DNA of 64,000 nt from Bacteroidota bacterium (GTDB lineage Bacteria > Bacteroidota > Bacteroidia > B-17B0 > Aurantibacillaceae). Of the stretch, positions 26,384-35,727 are shown in pieces (within the stretch, counting starts at the first letter, position 1; each line of letters begins with the position of its first letter). The translations under genes and the position numbers were made by a program. The stretch lies in NCBI GenBank assembly GCA_013697245.1, contig JACCXH010000028.1, positions 1 through 64,000 on the forward strand. The letters run 5' to 3'. Below the pieces are notes generated by a model. It was given only the letters and a program-made list of their open reading frames with translations, had not been told where the DNA came from and did no database searches.

Positions 26384-28285
26384 ATGTGTGGAATAATTGG
26401 TATAATTAATTTAAATAACCAACGTATTGATGAGTCTGTAATTTCATCAATGACAGATGCTGTTGCCCACCGAGGACCAGACGGGAGAGGTATTTTTATT
26501 GATGGGAATATTGCCCTTGGTCACCGTCGTTTATCCATCCTTGATGTGTCAGAAAAAGGTGCGCAACCAATGCATTCTAAAATTAAAAATTGGACAATTG
26601 TTTTTAATGGTTGTATTTATAATTTTAAAGAGCTTAAACAAGAACTCATAAATAAAGGGCACACGTTTTCATCCACCACCGATACAGAGGTGATTGTTGA
26701 AGGGTTGGAAGCCTATGGTGTTAAATTTTTTGAACGTTTAAACGGTATGTTTGCTATTGGGGCGTTTAACCATAGTAATCGTAAACTATATTTAAGTAGA
26801 GATAAATTTGGAATAAAGCCGCTTTATTATTGGCACAACGAAAATACTTTCTTATTCGGGTCTGAAATTAAAGCCTTTTTAAAACACCCTAGTTTTAAAG
26901 TAAATGTAGACTTAAACGCGCTTAATGAATACTTTACTTTTCAGAATCTATTTTCCTTTCGAACCTTATTTAAAGGCGTAGCCATGATTCCTCCTGCTAA
27001 TACTATTGAAATCGGAAATGATTTTAAGCAATTAGTGCATAATAGTTGGTGGGATTATGATTTTTCAAAAACAGATGAAGCAATGTCCTTTGATGACGCG
27101 AAAGAAGAAACTTTACGCTTATTTCAACAAGCGGTAGAACGCCAAATGATTGCTGATGTGCCGGTTGGCTCATACTTATCCGGAGGCATGGATAGCGGCG
27201 CTATAACGGCGGTTGGGTCAAGTATGATTCCTAGAATGGCAACATTTACCTGTGGTTTTGATATGAGCAGTGTTACCGGTGTTGAAGCAAATTATGATGA
27301 GCGAAGAGACGCTGAACTAATGGCAAATGCTTTTAAAACCGAACATTATGAGCAAGTGATTAATGCCGGCGATCTTGCCTGGAGTTTACCAAAAGTAGTT
27401 TATCATTTAGAGGATCTTAAAGTTGGAATGAGTTATCCAAACTATTACATCTCCAGATTGGCATCAAAATTTGTAAAAGTTTGTTTGCAAGGTACCGGGG
27501 GTGATGAATTATATGGTGGTTATCCATGGCGGTATTACAGGGTTTTTAACGCTTTAAATCAAGAGCAGTTTTTTAATCAATATTACGGTTTTTGGCAGCG
27601 TTTAGTTCCTGAAAATGAAAAGCAGCAATTATTTAGCCCAATTGTTTTTAGTAGCTTAAATCAGAACGAACCAAGAGAAATATTTGAACGTGTTTTTACA
27701 TTCAATAATAAATTGCAATACGATACTCCCGAGCAACAAATTAATAATTCGTTGTATTTCGAAATAAAAACGTTTTTGCCAAGTTTATTTTTAGTGGGTG
27801 ACAAATTAAGTATGGCAAACGGATTGGAAGAGCGTTTTCCATTTATGGATAATGATCTTGTAAATTTTGCGCAAAAGATACCGGTTAAGCATAAACTTGG
27901 AAATTTAACTGCTGAAATAAAAAGGATCAACGAAAATGACAGTTCAAAAACAAAGCAAATAGCAAGTTACCGCGACTTTGATGATGGCAAAAACGTTTTG
28001 CGCAAAGCAATGACAAGTTTTATGCCTGCAAGTATTCTAAATAGAAAAAAACAAGGGTTTAGTGCTCCGGATGAAAGTTGGTATAGAGGAGAAAATGCCG
28101 ATTACGTCAAAGAATTATTATTAGGGAAAAAAAATGTGTCCTCAGAGTTTATTAATCCTGACTACGTTAAAAAAATTGTGAATGAACATATTAATGATAA
28201 AATAAACCATCGTCTTCTTATTTGGAGTTTTTTGAACTTCGAATGGTGGTGTAGAATATTTTTAAATGGTGAAAAAGTCGAATGA
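26384..28285 (+). CDS. Asparagine synthetase B-like amidotransferase (copy 1)
   Basis: This 633-residue protein has an N-terminal class II glutaminase domain, with nucleophile C2 in MCGI and HRGPDGRG. A synthetase domain follows with the ATP-pyrophosphatase loop SGGMDS at 266-271. In surface-polysaccharide loci such AsnB homologues amidate uronic acid carboxylates rather than aspartate; three copies in one locus favour that reading. It is clearly more divergent than the near-identical pair at 35727 and 38839. It ends overlapping the formyltransferase start (ATGA). The actual acceptor is unknown. Confidence 0.9.
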   Translation: MCGIIGIINLNNQRIDESVISSMTDAVAHRGPDGRGIFIDGNIALGHRRLSILDVSEKGAQPMHSKIKNWTIVFNGCIYNFKELKQELINKGHTFSSTTDTEVIVEGLEAYGVKFFERLNGMFAIGAFNHSNRKLYLSRDKFGIKPLYYWHNENTFLFGSEIKAFLKHPSFKVNVDLNALNEYFTFQNLFSFRTLFKGVAMIPPANTIEIGNDFKQLVHNSWWDYDFSKTDEAMSFDDAKEETLRLFQQAVERQMIADVPVGSYLSGGMDSGAITAVGSSMIPRMATFTCGFDMSSVTGVEANYDERRDAELMANAFKTEHYEQVINAGDLAWSLPKVVYHLEDLKVGMSYPNYYISRLASKFVKVCLQGTGGDELYGGYPWRYYRVFNALNQEQFFNQYYGFWQRLVPENEKQQLFSPIVFSSLNQNEPREIFERVFTFNNKLQYDTPEQQINNSLYFEIKTFLPSLFLVGDKLSMANGLEERFPFMDNDLVNFAQKIPVKHKLGNLTAEIKRINENDSSKTKQIASYRDFDDGKNVLRKAMTSFMPASILNRKKQGFSAPDESWYRGENADYVKELLLGKKNVSSEFINPDYVKKIVNEHINDKINHRLLIWSFLNFEWWCRIFLNGEKVE

Positions 28286-29064
28286 AAGTAATCTTTTTTG
28301 GCGCAACTAAATTTAGCGAAGATATCCTAACACATCTTTTAAATAATAAAATTGATGTTAGTGCTTTGTTTACGATTCCGCAGGAATTTGGTATTTCCTA
28401 TAGCGATACTAAAGTAAAAAACTATAATTATTCTGAACTTGAAATTGTTGCCACAAAAAACAATATCCCTTGTTATTTTATCGACTCATCGCAAGAGGGC
28501 AAAAAAACAAATGATTACATAGATATTATTAAAAATATTAACCCGGATGTAATTTTAATTATGGGTTGGTATTATATGGTCCCAAAAAAAACAAGAGAAC
28601 TTGCTAAATATGGAGCATGGGGAATTCACGCATCTATGTTGCCTGAATATGCAGGCGGCGCACCCTTGGTTTGGGCAATAATAAATGGTGAAAAAGAAAC
28701 TGGTATAACTCTATTTAAATTAGATGAGGGAGTAGATGATGGCGATATTATTAACCAGGAAAAAATTAAAATTGAAGAGGATGATTCAATAAAAGAGGTA
28801 TATGAAAAAGTAACCGTCACCTCAAAAAAAATATTACTAAATGCTTTGCAGAATAGTTCTTCAATTGTATTTACTCCACAAGATAAAAGTAAAATTGTAA
28901 TTTACCCTCAACGTAAACCAGATGATGGTGAACTTGACTTGACAAAAAACGCTAAAGAATTATATAATTTTATTCGTGCACAAAGTTCACCATATCCTGG
29001 CGCCTTTATAAGAACAATTGATGGTAAAAAATTAATCATAGAAAAAGCAAGAATACAAGACTAA
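28282..29064 (+). CDS. Formyltransferase-like sugar-modifying enzyme
   Basis: This 260-residue protein has the N10-formyltetrahydrofolate hydrolase fold. GIHASMLPEYAGGAPL carries catalytic H116, and GVDDGDI supplies the aspartate (D152). The third catalytic residue, Asn two positions before the His in Fmt and ArnA, is G114 here. The short C-terminal region lacks the tRNA-binding domain of Fmt, so a sugar N-formyltransferase role is likely, consistent with the aminotransferase upstream. The Gly substitution may mark a subfamily or reduced activity. Confidence 0.82.
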   Translation: MKVIFFGATKFSEDILTHLLNNKIDVSALFTIPQEFGISYSDTKVKNYNYSELEIVATKNNIPCYFIDSSQEGKKTNDYIDIIKNINPDVILIMGWYYMVPKKTRELAKYGAWGIHASMLPEYAGGAPLVWAIINGEKETGITLFKLDEGVDDGDIINQEKIKIEEDDSIKEVYEKVTVTSKKILLNALQNSSSIVFTPQDKSKIVIYPQRKPDDGELDLTKNAKELYNFIRAQSSPYPGAFIRTIDGKKLIIEKARIQD

Positions 29065-29067
29065 GCA

Positions 29068-29778
29068 ATGAATTTATTTACAAGTGATATTGATTGGGCT
29101 CCAGAAGCAGTTATTGCCGATACTATAGAATTATTTAATAAGTATAATGTTAAGTGCACTTTTTTTTGTACTCATAAATCTTCGGTAATTGATTCTATAA
29201 AATCTGATAATAATTTTGAATTAGGTATTCACCCAAATTTTTTACCGTTAATGAATCAGCAACAAGGTTCAATCAGGGAGGCAATCGAAAAAGTGTTAAA
29301 CATTGTTCCAAATGCTAAAGGTGTTCGCTCTCATTCACTAGTTCAAAGCACGCCTCTTTATCAAACTTTTAAAGATTATGGATTAGAATATGAAGCAAAT
29401 ACAAATTTGCCATATAAAAATGAAATCAAACCATTTAAATTATGGAATGGTTTAGTCAAGGTTATGCACAATTTTGAAGACGATATTCATTTTCTGTACA
29501 ATTTTCCATTTGATGATACAAAGATTAATACATATACAAATATGCTTAATGTGTTTTGTATTCATCCAATACATATCTATTTAAATACAGATTCTGAACA
29601 AACATATAATAAAGCAAAAGTTCATTATCAAAATCCTACTGAATTAATTAAGTTTAGAAATACTAAAGTTGTTGGAACTAGAGACTTGCTAATTACTTTA
29701 TTAAATAATCATAATAAGTATTTTGACAATTCTTATACTGTTTATGAATATTTAAAAATTGAAAATTTTATAATTTAA
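29068..29778 (+). CDS. WbmS-like polysaccharide deacetylase family protein
   Basis: This 236-residue protein has a compact NodB-type arrangement. TSDIDWAPE (residues 5-13) gives the Asp pair, ELGIHPNF (51-58) one metal-ligand histidine H55, and GVRSHSL (85-91) a further histidine H89. This pattern fits the WbmS branch found in O-antigen loci such as that of Bordetella. It likely removes an N-acetyl group from a sugar precursor, creating a free amine. It has no signal peptide, so it acts in the cytoplasm. Its stop overlaps the acyltransferase start (TAATG), which suggests a deacetylation and re-acylation pair. Confidence 0.8.
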   Translation: MNLFTSDIDWAPEAVIADTIELFNKYNVKCTFFCTHKSSVIDSIKSDNNFELGIHPNFLPLMNQQQGSIREAIEKVLNIVPNAKGVRSHSLVQSTPLYQTFKDYGLEYEANTNLPYKNEIKPFKLWNGLVKVMHNFEDDIHFLYNFPFDDTKINTYTNMLNVFCIHPIHIYLNTDSEQTYNKAKVHYQNPTELIKFRNTKVVGTRDLLITLLNNHNKYFDNSYTVYEYLKIENFII

Positions 29779-30662
29779 TGATTTTAATAAACCAAGAGTC
29801 TTTAAAAAAATTTACAGGATTAAACTCCGAAACAGCTTTCCAATGTAATGATTTCGGAATGTCTAATTCAACCCATCCAAATGTAATTGCTTTTATTGAT
29901 ACTGAAAAATTTATTGATGAGGTAAATCAAAATCAAAATATTACAGTTGTAATGTGTACACATGTACTTGCTGAAATGCTTAAAAATAAAGTTATAGTAA
30001 AATGTGATGATCCTAGATACTACTACTATACTTATTTAAATAAATTAGTTGAAATAAATTACAAAAAGACAATTTCGAAAATTAGTCCAACAGCAATAAT
30101 TCATCCTAGAGCATATATTTGTGAATATAATGTTGTAATTGGAGACAACACATACATAGGTCCAAACGCTACTGTACTTGCTGATGTACAAATTGGAAAT
30201 AATTGCTATATAAAATCAGGGGCGGTAATTGGTTCAGAAGGTTTTGAATTAAAACGCACTTCGAAAGGAATAATTAATGTATTGCATGATGGTAAAGTTT
30301 TAATAGGTAATGATGTTAAAATTGGAGCAAATTGTGCTATCCATAAGGGATTCTCATTTAGAAACACTATAATCGCTGATGATGTTAAAATTGATGATTT
30401 AGTATATATAGCGCACGCGGTGCATATTGGTAAAGGTTGTTTTTTAATTGGAAATTCTATGATTAGTGGTAGTACAACTCTTAAGGAAAATATATGGGTT
30501 GGCCCGGGAGTAACAGTTTCAAATGGATTAACGATAGAGGATAATGCCTACTTAACAATTGGAAGTGTTGTAACTAAAAATGTTGCGGTTGGAGAAAAAG
30601 TTAGCGGAAACTTCGCAATTTCTCACGAAAAATTCATTGAAAATCTAAAGAAAATTAAATAA
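29778..30662 (+). CDS. LpxD-like hexapeptide-repeat N-acyltransferase
   Basis: This 294-residue protein has an N-terminal LpxD-like uridine-binding segment (about 1-90). A left-handed beta-helix of hexapeptide repeats follows from about residue 105 (IGDNTYIGPNATVLADVQIGNN and similar). Candidate catalytic histidines are in YIAHAVHIGKG. It is probably a sugar N-acyltransferase rather than the lipid A enzyme: it lies in a polysaccharide locus and directly overlaps the WbmS-like gene. The acyl donor is unknown. Confidence 0.85.
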   Translation: MILINQESLKKFTGLNSETAFQCNDFGMSNSTHPNVIAFIDTEKFIDEVNQNQNITVVMCTHVLAEMLKNKVIVKCDDPRYYYYTYLNKLVEINYKKTISKISPTAIIHPRAYICEYNVVIGDNTYIGPNATVLADVQIGNNCYIKSGAVIGSEGFELKRTSKGIINVLHDGKVLIGNDVKIGANCAIHKGFSFRNTIIADDVKIDDLVYIAHAVHIGKGCFLIGNSMISGSTTLKENIWVGPGVTVSNGLTIEDNAYLTIGSVVTKNVAVGEKVSGNFAISHEKFIENLKKIK

Positions 30663-31843
30663 TGCAAGCAACAAAAAAAAGAAGTCTGGATACTAATTAT
30701 AAAATTTGTACACGGTGTATTTACGATACATCGCTGCCGTCAATTACTTTTAATGAAGCGGGAATTTGTAGCTATTGTATGATGACGGAGTCCTTAATAG
30801 AAGAATATGGGACTGGAAAGGAAAAGGGAAATATTGAATTAAAAAAAATAGTTGGTGAAATTAAAGCGGCTGGAAAAAATAAAAAATATGATTGCATTAT
30901 TGGAGTTAGCGGAGGAACAGACTCCTCTTATTTAATGCATTGGGCTGTAATGAATGGATTACGACCCTTAGCTGTTCATTACGACAATACATTTAATACT
31001 GCTATTGCCACACAAAATATTACTAAAATTACAAATAAACTAAAGATAGATTTATTTACTCATGTAGTTGATAATACAGAGATGGATGATATTTATAGAT
31101 CTTTTTTCTATGCAAATGTTCCTGAAATTGATGCAGCATCTGATTTAGCTGTTGCGGAGATTCTATATAGAGTGGCTTTTAAATTTAAGATTAAATATAT
31201 TCTTGAAGGGCACTCTTTTATAGAAGAGGGTATTTCGCCATTAGGCAAAAATTATTTTGATGGAAAATACATTTCATCTATTCATAAACTATTTGGTAAA
31301 AAGAAAATAAAAACCTATCCGCTAATGACCTTTTGGAGGTTTATGAAATGGGTTGTTTTAGTTCGCATAAAAAAAATTAGGCCATTTTGGTATATGGATT
31401 ATACAAAAGAGGATGCAAAAATACTTTTGTCGCGAGAATATGGATGGCAAGATTATGGTGGCCATCATTTGGAGAATAGAATGAATGCATTTAGTCATAG
31501 TGTATACTTCCCTCAAAAATTTGATATTGATTATAGGAATAATACACTTTCTGGTAAGGTTAGAAACGGAAAAATGAAACGTGAAGATGCCATTAAAGAG
31601 TATTATGAAACCTCTCCATTTATTGAAGAAGGTTTGGTTGATTACATTAAAAAGAGAATGAATTTTAGTGATCAAGAATATGAAAAAATTATGAGCGCTA
31701 AACCTAAGTATTGGTATGAGTACCCAACCTATAAAAAACGTTTTGAGAGATTACGTCCCTTATTTAAAATTTTATACAAAGCTAACTTGGTTCCAAAAAG
31801 TTTTTATATGAAGTATTGTTTCCCGGTTAGTTATATTAAATGA
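30662..31843 (+). CDS. N-acetyl sugar amidotransferase, WbpG/LegF-like (copy 1)
   Basis: This 393-residue protein is a PP-loop ATPase that activates an N-acetyl sugar and adds ammonia to form an acetamidino group. An N-terminal zinc-ribbon-like set, C16, C19, C36 and C39, precedes the PP-loop SGGTDS at 83-88. WYMDYTKEDAK and YGWQDYGGHHLENR are family blocks. HisH2 and HisF2, its ammonia-supplying partners, follow with an ATGA overlap and an abutment. This three-gene cassette is the established signature of acetamidino sugars, as in Pseudomonas O-antigen WbpG/HisH2/HisF2. Confidence 0.92.
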   Translation: MQATKKRSLDTNYKICTRCIYDTSLPSITFNEAGICSYCMMTESLIEEYGTGKEKGNIELKKIVGEIKAAGKNKKYDCIIGVSGGTDSSYLMHWAVMNGLRPLAVHYDNTFNTAIATQNITKITNKLKIDLFTHVVDNTEMDDIYRSFFYANVPEIDAASDLAVAEILYRVAFKFKIKYILEGHSFIEEGISPLGKNYFDGKYISSIHKLFGKKKIKTYPLMTFWRFMKWVVLVRIKKIRPFWYMDYTKEDAKILLSREYGWQDYGGHHLENRMNAFSHSVYFPQKFDIDYRNNTLSGKVRNGKMKREDAIKEYYETSPFIEEGLVDYIKKRMNFSDQEYEKIMSAKPKYWYEYPTYKKRFERLRPLFKILYKANLVPKSFYMKYCFPVSYIK

Positions 31844-32451
31844 TAACAATTATTAATTATGGTTTAGGAAATTTAGGCTCGGTGCAAAATATGCTTAAAA
31901 GAATTGGCGCACCTTGTATTATTACTTCTGATATAAAACAAATTGAAGCTGCAGAAAAAATTCTCCTTCCGGGTGTTGGTGCTTTTGATTCGGCGATTCA
32001 AAAAATAGATGAACTAAATTTGCGTTCTGTATTAGTGCATAAAGCTAAAATAGATAAGGTTCCTTTTTTGGGTATTTGCCTTGGGATGCAATTGTTAACC
32101 CGAGCAAGTGAGGAAGGTGTTCTAACCGGCCTTGACCTTGTACCAGCAAAAACCGTAAAATTTAAATTTGAAGAAGGTTCTGATCTAAAGATTCCGCACA
32201 TGGGTTGGAATTTCGTAAAACAAAATACACCAAGTAAATTAACTCAAGATTTTACTCCCGAACATCGATTTTACTTTGTTCATTCTTATAAAGTGGTTTG
32301 TGATGATAATAGCAATTCGATTTTGAAAACAAATTATGGAGGTGATTTTGATGCCGCTATTCAAAACGAAAATGTTTATGGTACACAATTTCATCCGGAG
32401 AAAAGCCATAAGTTTGGCATGCAGTTATTAACCAATTTTGCTAAATTATAA
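31840..32451 (+). CDS. hisH2: HisH-type glutaminase of the acetamidino cassette
   Basis: This 203-residue class I glutamine amidotransferase releases ammonia from glutamine. The nucleophile C80 is in FLGICLGMQLL, and the other triad residues H185 and E187 are in QFHPEKSH. The oxyanion strand is LPGVGAFD (43-50). It overlaps the WbpG-like gene as ATGA and abuts hisF2 without a gap. No other histidine genes are near, so ammonia is expected to feed sugar amidination rather than histidine synthesis. Confidence 0.93.
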   Translation: MITIINYGLGNLGSVQNMLKRIGAPCIITSDIKQIEAAEKILLPGVGAFDSAIQKIDELNLRSVLVHKAKIDKVPFLGICLGMQLLTRASEEGVLTGLDLVPAKTVKFKFEEGSDLKIPHMGWNFVKQNTPSKLTQDFTPEHRFYFVHSYKVVCDDNSNSILKTNYGGDFDAAIQNENVYGTQFHPEKSHKFGMQLLTNFAKL

Positions 32452-33201
32452 ATGTTATTAATCCGTTACATACCCTGCTTATTGCTGAAAGATAACGGTT
32501 TAGTTAAAACAGTTAATTTTAAAAACCCAAAATATGTTGGCGATCCTATAAACACCGTAAGAATTTTTAATGAAAAGGAAGTTGACGAACTTATTTTTTT
32601 AGACATAGATGCTACACCAAAAAATAAAGAACCCAATTATAAATTACTGAGTGAAATAGCCAATGAATGTTTTATGCCTTTAGCATATGGTGGTGGAATA
32701 AAAACATTTGAACAGGCTCAAAAAATATTTAATATCGGAATTGAAAAGGTAGCTATTAATAGTGCCTTGCATTCTAATTTAAATCTCATCACGCAAATTT
32801 CTGAAGTTTATGGGTCTCAAGCTGTAATCGGTGTAATAGATGTAAAGAAAAACTTTTTTGGCAAATATCAAATTGTTTCAAACTCAGCTCATGATAAACA
32901 CAAGTATGCAATCTCTGACTGGGTAAAAAAAATTGAAGATGCAGGCGTAGGTGAAATTTTAATTACAAGTGTAGATAACGAGGGTACATGGAGCGGTTTA
33001 GATTTAGAATTAATAAAACAAGTAACTTCAATTTCAAAAGTACCTGTAGTTGCTCATGGCGGTGCTGGAAATGTTGAGCACTTAAATAACGGAATAAAAC
33101 AAGGTGGCGCGAATGCCATCGCAATGGGAAGCATGGTGGTTTACCAGAAAAAAGATTTTGGTGTTTTAATTAATTTTCCAGACAAAAAACTGTTGCTTTA
33201 A
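32452..33201 (+). CDS. hisF2: AglZ/HisF2 family acetamidino modification protein
   Basis: This 249-residue TIM-barrel HisF homologue would channel ammonia from HisH2 to the WbpG-like enzyme. Barrel strands are recognisable as RYIPCLLLKDNG (5-16), FLDIDA, AYGGGI, VIGVIDVKK and VAHGGAGN. The first catalytic aspartate of true HisF (in IPCLD) is Leu11, while the second (IDVK) is kept. This loss is characteristic, as I recall, of HisF2 proteins, which do not need cyclase activity. It starts directly after hisH2. Confidence 0.92.
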   Translation: MLLIRYIPCLLLKDNGLVKTVNFKNPKYVGDPINTVRIFNEKEVDELIFLDIDATPKNKEPNYKLLSEIANECFMPLAYGGGIKTFEQAQKIFNIGIEKVAINSALHSNLNLITQISEVYGSQAVIGVIDVKKNFFGKYQIVSNSAHDKHKYAISDWVKKIEDAGVGEILITSVDNEGTWSGLDLELIKQVTSISKVPVVAHGGAGNVEHLNNGIKQGGANAIAMGSMVVYQKKDFGVLINFPDKKLLL

Positions 33202-33205
33202 GAAG

Positions 33206-34492
33206 ATGGATAAAAGCAAAATAAAAATTGCTTGTGTTGGTAACATGAATAATAGTATGTTTTCAATTGTCCGTCATTTACGTTATGCAGGATACAACGC
33301 AGAACTGATTTTATCAAAAGAATTTAGTCATTTTCAGCCCGATGCAGATACGTTTGAGGAAATTAATACAGATTTTATTATCGAGTCAGATTTTTTAAAT
33401 TCAGACATACTATATACTAAGCAGCTTAAACTAAATAATTTTTTTTCGAAGTATAACTTTATAATTGCTTGTGGTTACTCTATTGCTTATTTAACTTTTG
33501 CTAAAATAAAAATTGACGTAGTTATACCCTATGGATCTGACTTATATGAATTACCTTTCTTTGAAATTCAAGATGTAAATAATACTTACTTTAATAAGCA
33601 ACGAGCAGCTTTGGCAAAATATCAAAAATTGGGTATTGAAAACGCAACCGGTATTATTTTTGACTATACAAACGAGGAGTTTGAAAAAACAATTAACCTT
33701 TTTAATTTAAAAGGCAAAAGGTATAAATATCCAAGTCCATTTATTTATACTCCTGAATTTAATTGGCAAAACAGTAAAACTATTCAAACGAAAAGTTCTT
33801 TAACTTCAAAAATGCTTGAAATTAAAAAGAAGTTTGATTTTATAGCCTTTAGCCATATTCGTCAATCTTGGAAAAACCCTATTGACATATGGAGCTACAA
33901 AGGCAATGAACGTATTTTTAGAGGTTTTAAAAATTTTTTAGAACTAACCAATGCCAATGCATGTATAATTGTTTTTGAATATGGATCAGATGTTGAGGAC
34001 TCAAAAAAATTGATTGTAGAATTGGGTTTAGAGAAGAATGTTATATGGTTTCCAACGTTAGAAAGAAAAAACATATTAAGCATGATTAGTTTTATAGATG
34101 TTGGTATTGGGGAGGTTGGTGATTATAGTTGGTTATCGTATGGAGCTATTTTTGAATTTCTATGTATGCAAAAACCGGTAATTCATAACCGTAAAGATAG
34201 TTTGTACGAAAAGATAGTGGATAGCTTGTATCCAATGTACTCAGCTGCTAATGAAGAAGAAGTGACAAAAGCCCTGATCTCGTGTTTTCAAAATAAAGAG
34301 CATGCAAATAAAATAGCTGTTGAAGCTAATGAATGGTATGTTGATTATGCAATTAATAAACCACTCGCTGTTTTAACCTCAATACTCGAAAAAAAAGGAA
34401 CTGTTTTACCTTCCTTCGAGAAAAAAATGAGCGTTTTTTTATTAAAAGTTGAATCTCTCGCTTTTTTCTTAAAATTAAAACTCAACTTATAA
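33206..34492 (+). CDS. Probable GT-B glycosyltransferase
   Basis: This 428-residue cytoplasmic protein has a two-domain GT-B look. The N-terminal half begins KIACVGNMNNSMFSIVRHLRYAG, like a nucleotide-binding fold. The C-terminal half has an acidic donor-site stretch, IGEVGDYSWLSYGAIFEFLCMQKPVIHN (about 300-327), similar in position to the E-x7-E region of GT4 enzymes. I cannot assign a CAZy family with certainty. It starts four bases after hisF2, and its stop overlaps the next GT4 start as TAATG. Confidence 0.7.
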   Translation: MDKSKIKIACVGNMNNSMFSIVRHLRYAGYNAELILSKEFSHFQPDADTFEEINTDFIIESDFLNSDILYTKQLKLNNFFSKYNFIIACGYSIAYLTFAKIKIDVVIPYGSDLYELPFFEIQDVNNTYFNKQRAALAKYQKLGIENATGIIFDYTNEEFEKTINLFNLKGKRYKYPSPFIYTPEFNWQNSKTIQTKSSLTSKMLEIKKKFDFIAFSHIRQSWKNPIDIWSYKGNERIFRGFKNFLELTNANACIIVFEYGSDVEDSKKLIVELGLEKNVIWFPTLERKNILSMISFIDVGIGEVGDYSWLSYGAIFEFLCMQKPVIHNRKDSLYEKIVDSLYPMYSAANEEEVTKALISCFQNKEHANKIAVEANEWYVDYAINKPLAVLTSILEKKGTVLPSFEKKMSVFLLKVESLAFFLKLKLNL

Positions 34493-35727
34493 TGAACATT
34501 GCTATAGCTACACCCGAGTTTGTTTCAGAGGCTGTTTTTGATGGTGGGTTGGCAAATTATACTTACAAATTAGCTAAATGGTTAATATCAAAAAATCATT
34601 CTATTGTTATTTATATTCCAACAAAAGATTTTAATGAAGCAGATAGTTTTAAATATGAAAATATAAATGTTGTTAAGGTAAAAACAAAAGATTACGCTTG
34701 GCTAATAAAGTATCAACTTACTCGATTTAAATTGGGGTTTTTAATTTCCGATAAACTGCGTTACCAAATTCAATTTAAACAATATGCTAAAGCAATCAAT
34801 AAAAAAATTAAACTTGATCACGCTAAAAACCCTTTTGATATAATTCACTATCCTCACTTAGGCGGGTATGCCTACTATCGACCAAACTACATTCCTACAA
34901 TTGTTCGGCTTTCGAGTTCAACAGAATTGTGTCAAGAAATGGGCGGATACGGAAGTAGTAATTTACAAGTAGAGGTTCAAGCTGAAATTGAGTATGAAGC
35001 TATGAAAAAAGCTGATGCTGTTTTTGGGCCTAGTATAAAAATTGCGGCATTAGCAGAATCTAAAATCAAAAAAAAAATAAGTATTATTGAAACGCCTTAT
35101 ATAAAACCGGAAGGAAGCTTAGATATTACTGTTTATAATGAACTATTAAAAGGAAAAAAATATATTTTATTTTTTGGTTCAATAGGTCTTATTAAAGGCG
35201 TAGGCACTATAAGTCAAATAATATACCGGTTGCTAAATCAACATCCGGATTTATATTATGTTTTTGTGGGCAAGCAATTAAATAACAAAATAAATGAGGT
35301 AGATGTTTGGGATGGCTTAATAAATCATGCAGGCGCTTTAAAAAATCGAATCATTTATATTCCTTCTCAAAAACATAGTACGTTATTTCCAATCATTCAG
35401 CATGCAGAATTAATTACTTTGCCATCAAGAACAGACAATTTTCCAAATACATGTATAGAAAGTATGGCAAATAAAAAAATTGTCATAGGTACAAAAGGCA
35501 ATGGTTTCGATCAACTCATTAATGACGGTGAAAATGGTTTTGTAATAGATGTAGATGATCATTTGGCTTTACTCGAAAAAATAAACATAGTGCTTAATAT
35601 GTCCTTAGAAGAGAAGATTTTAATGGAGGATTTGTCTCTTAAACGTTCAGAAAGTTTACAGCCGGATATTGTACTCAACTCTTTACTTCAACTTTACTCA
35701 GATACAATAAAAAAATTTAAAAATTAA
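34492..35727 (+). CDS. GT4-family glycosyltransferase (tandem copy A)
   Basis: This 411-residue GT-B enzyme has an N-terminal acceptor domain opening with ATPEFVSEAVFDGGLANYTYKLA. The C-terminal donor domain has FFGSIGLIKGVGTI, PSRTDNFPNTCIESMA and TKGNGFDQLINDGENGFV. It is very similar along its whole length to the product of 37557-38786, and each copy is followed by an AsnB gene, so a two-gene unit has been duplicated. The stop overlaps the asnB start (TAATG). Sugar specificity is unknown. Confidence 0.9.
   Translation: MNIAIATPEFVSEAVFDGGLANYTYKLAKWLISKNHSIVIYIPTKDFNEADSFKYENINVVKVKTKDYAWLIKYQLTRFKLGFLISDKLRYQIQFKQYAKAINKKIKLDHAKNPFDIIHYPHLGGYAYYRPNYIPTIVRLSSSTELCQEMGGYGSSNLQVEVQAEIEYEAMKKADAVFGPSIKIAALAESKIKKKISIIETPYIKPEGSLDITVYNELLKGKKYILFFGSIGLIKGVGTISQIIYRLLNQHPDLYYVFVGKQLNNKINEVDVWDGLINHAGALKNRIIYIPSQKHSTLFPIIQHAELITLPSRTDNFPNTCIESMANKKIVIGTKGNGFDQLINDGENGFVIDVDDHLALLEKINIVLNMSLEEKILMEDLSLKRSESLQPDIVLNSLLQLYSDTIKKFKN

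Noticed and set aside
28282-29064. Methionyl-tRNA formyltransferase (fmt)
   Set aside because: It is only 260 residues, lacks the C-terminal tRNA-binding domain, lies in a polysaccharide operon, and has Gly in place of the catalytic Asn.
29778-30662. lpxD of lipid A synthesis
   Set aside because: It overlaps a WbmS-like gene and has no lipid A neighbours such as lpxA, lpxB or fabZ.
31840-33201. hisH and hisF as part of histidine biosynthesis
   Set aside because: No other his genes are near, they are coupled to a WbpG-like sugar amidotransferase, and HisF lacks the first catalytic Asp; the acetamidino role fits better.
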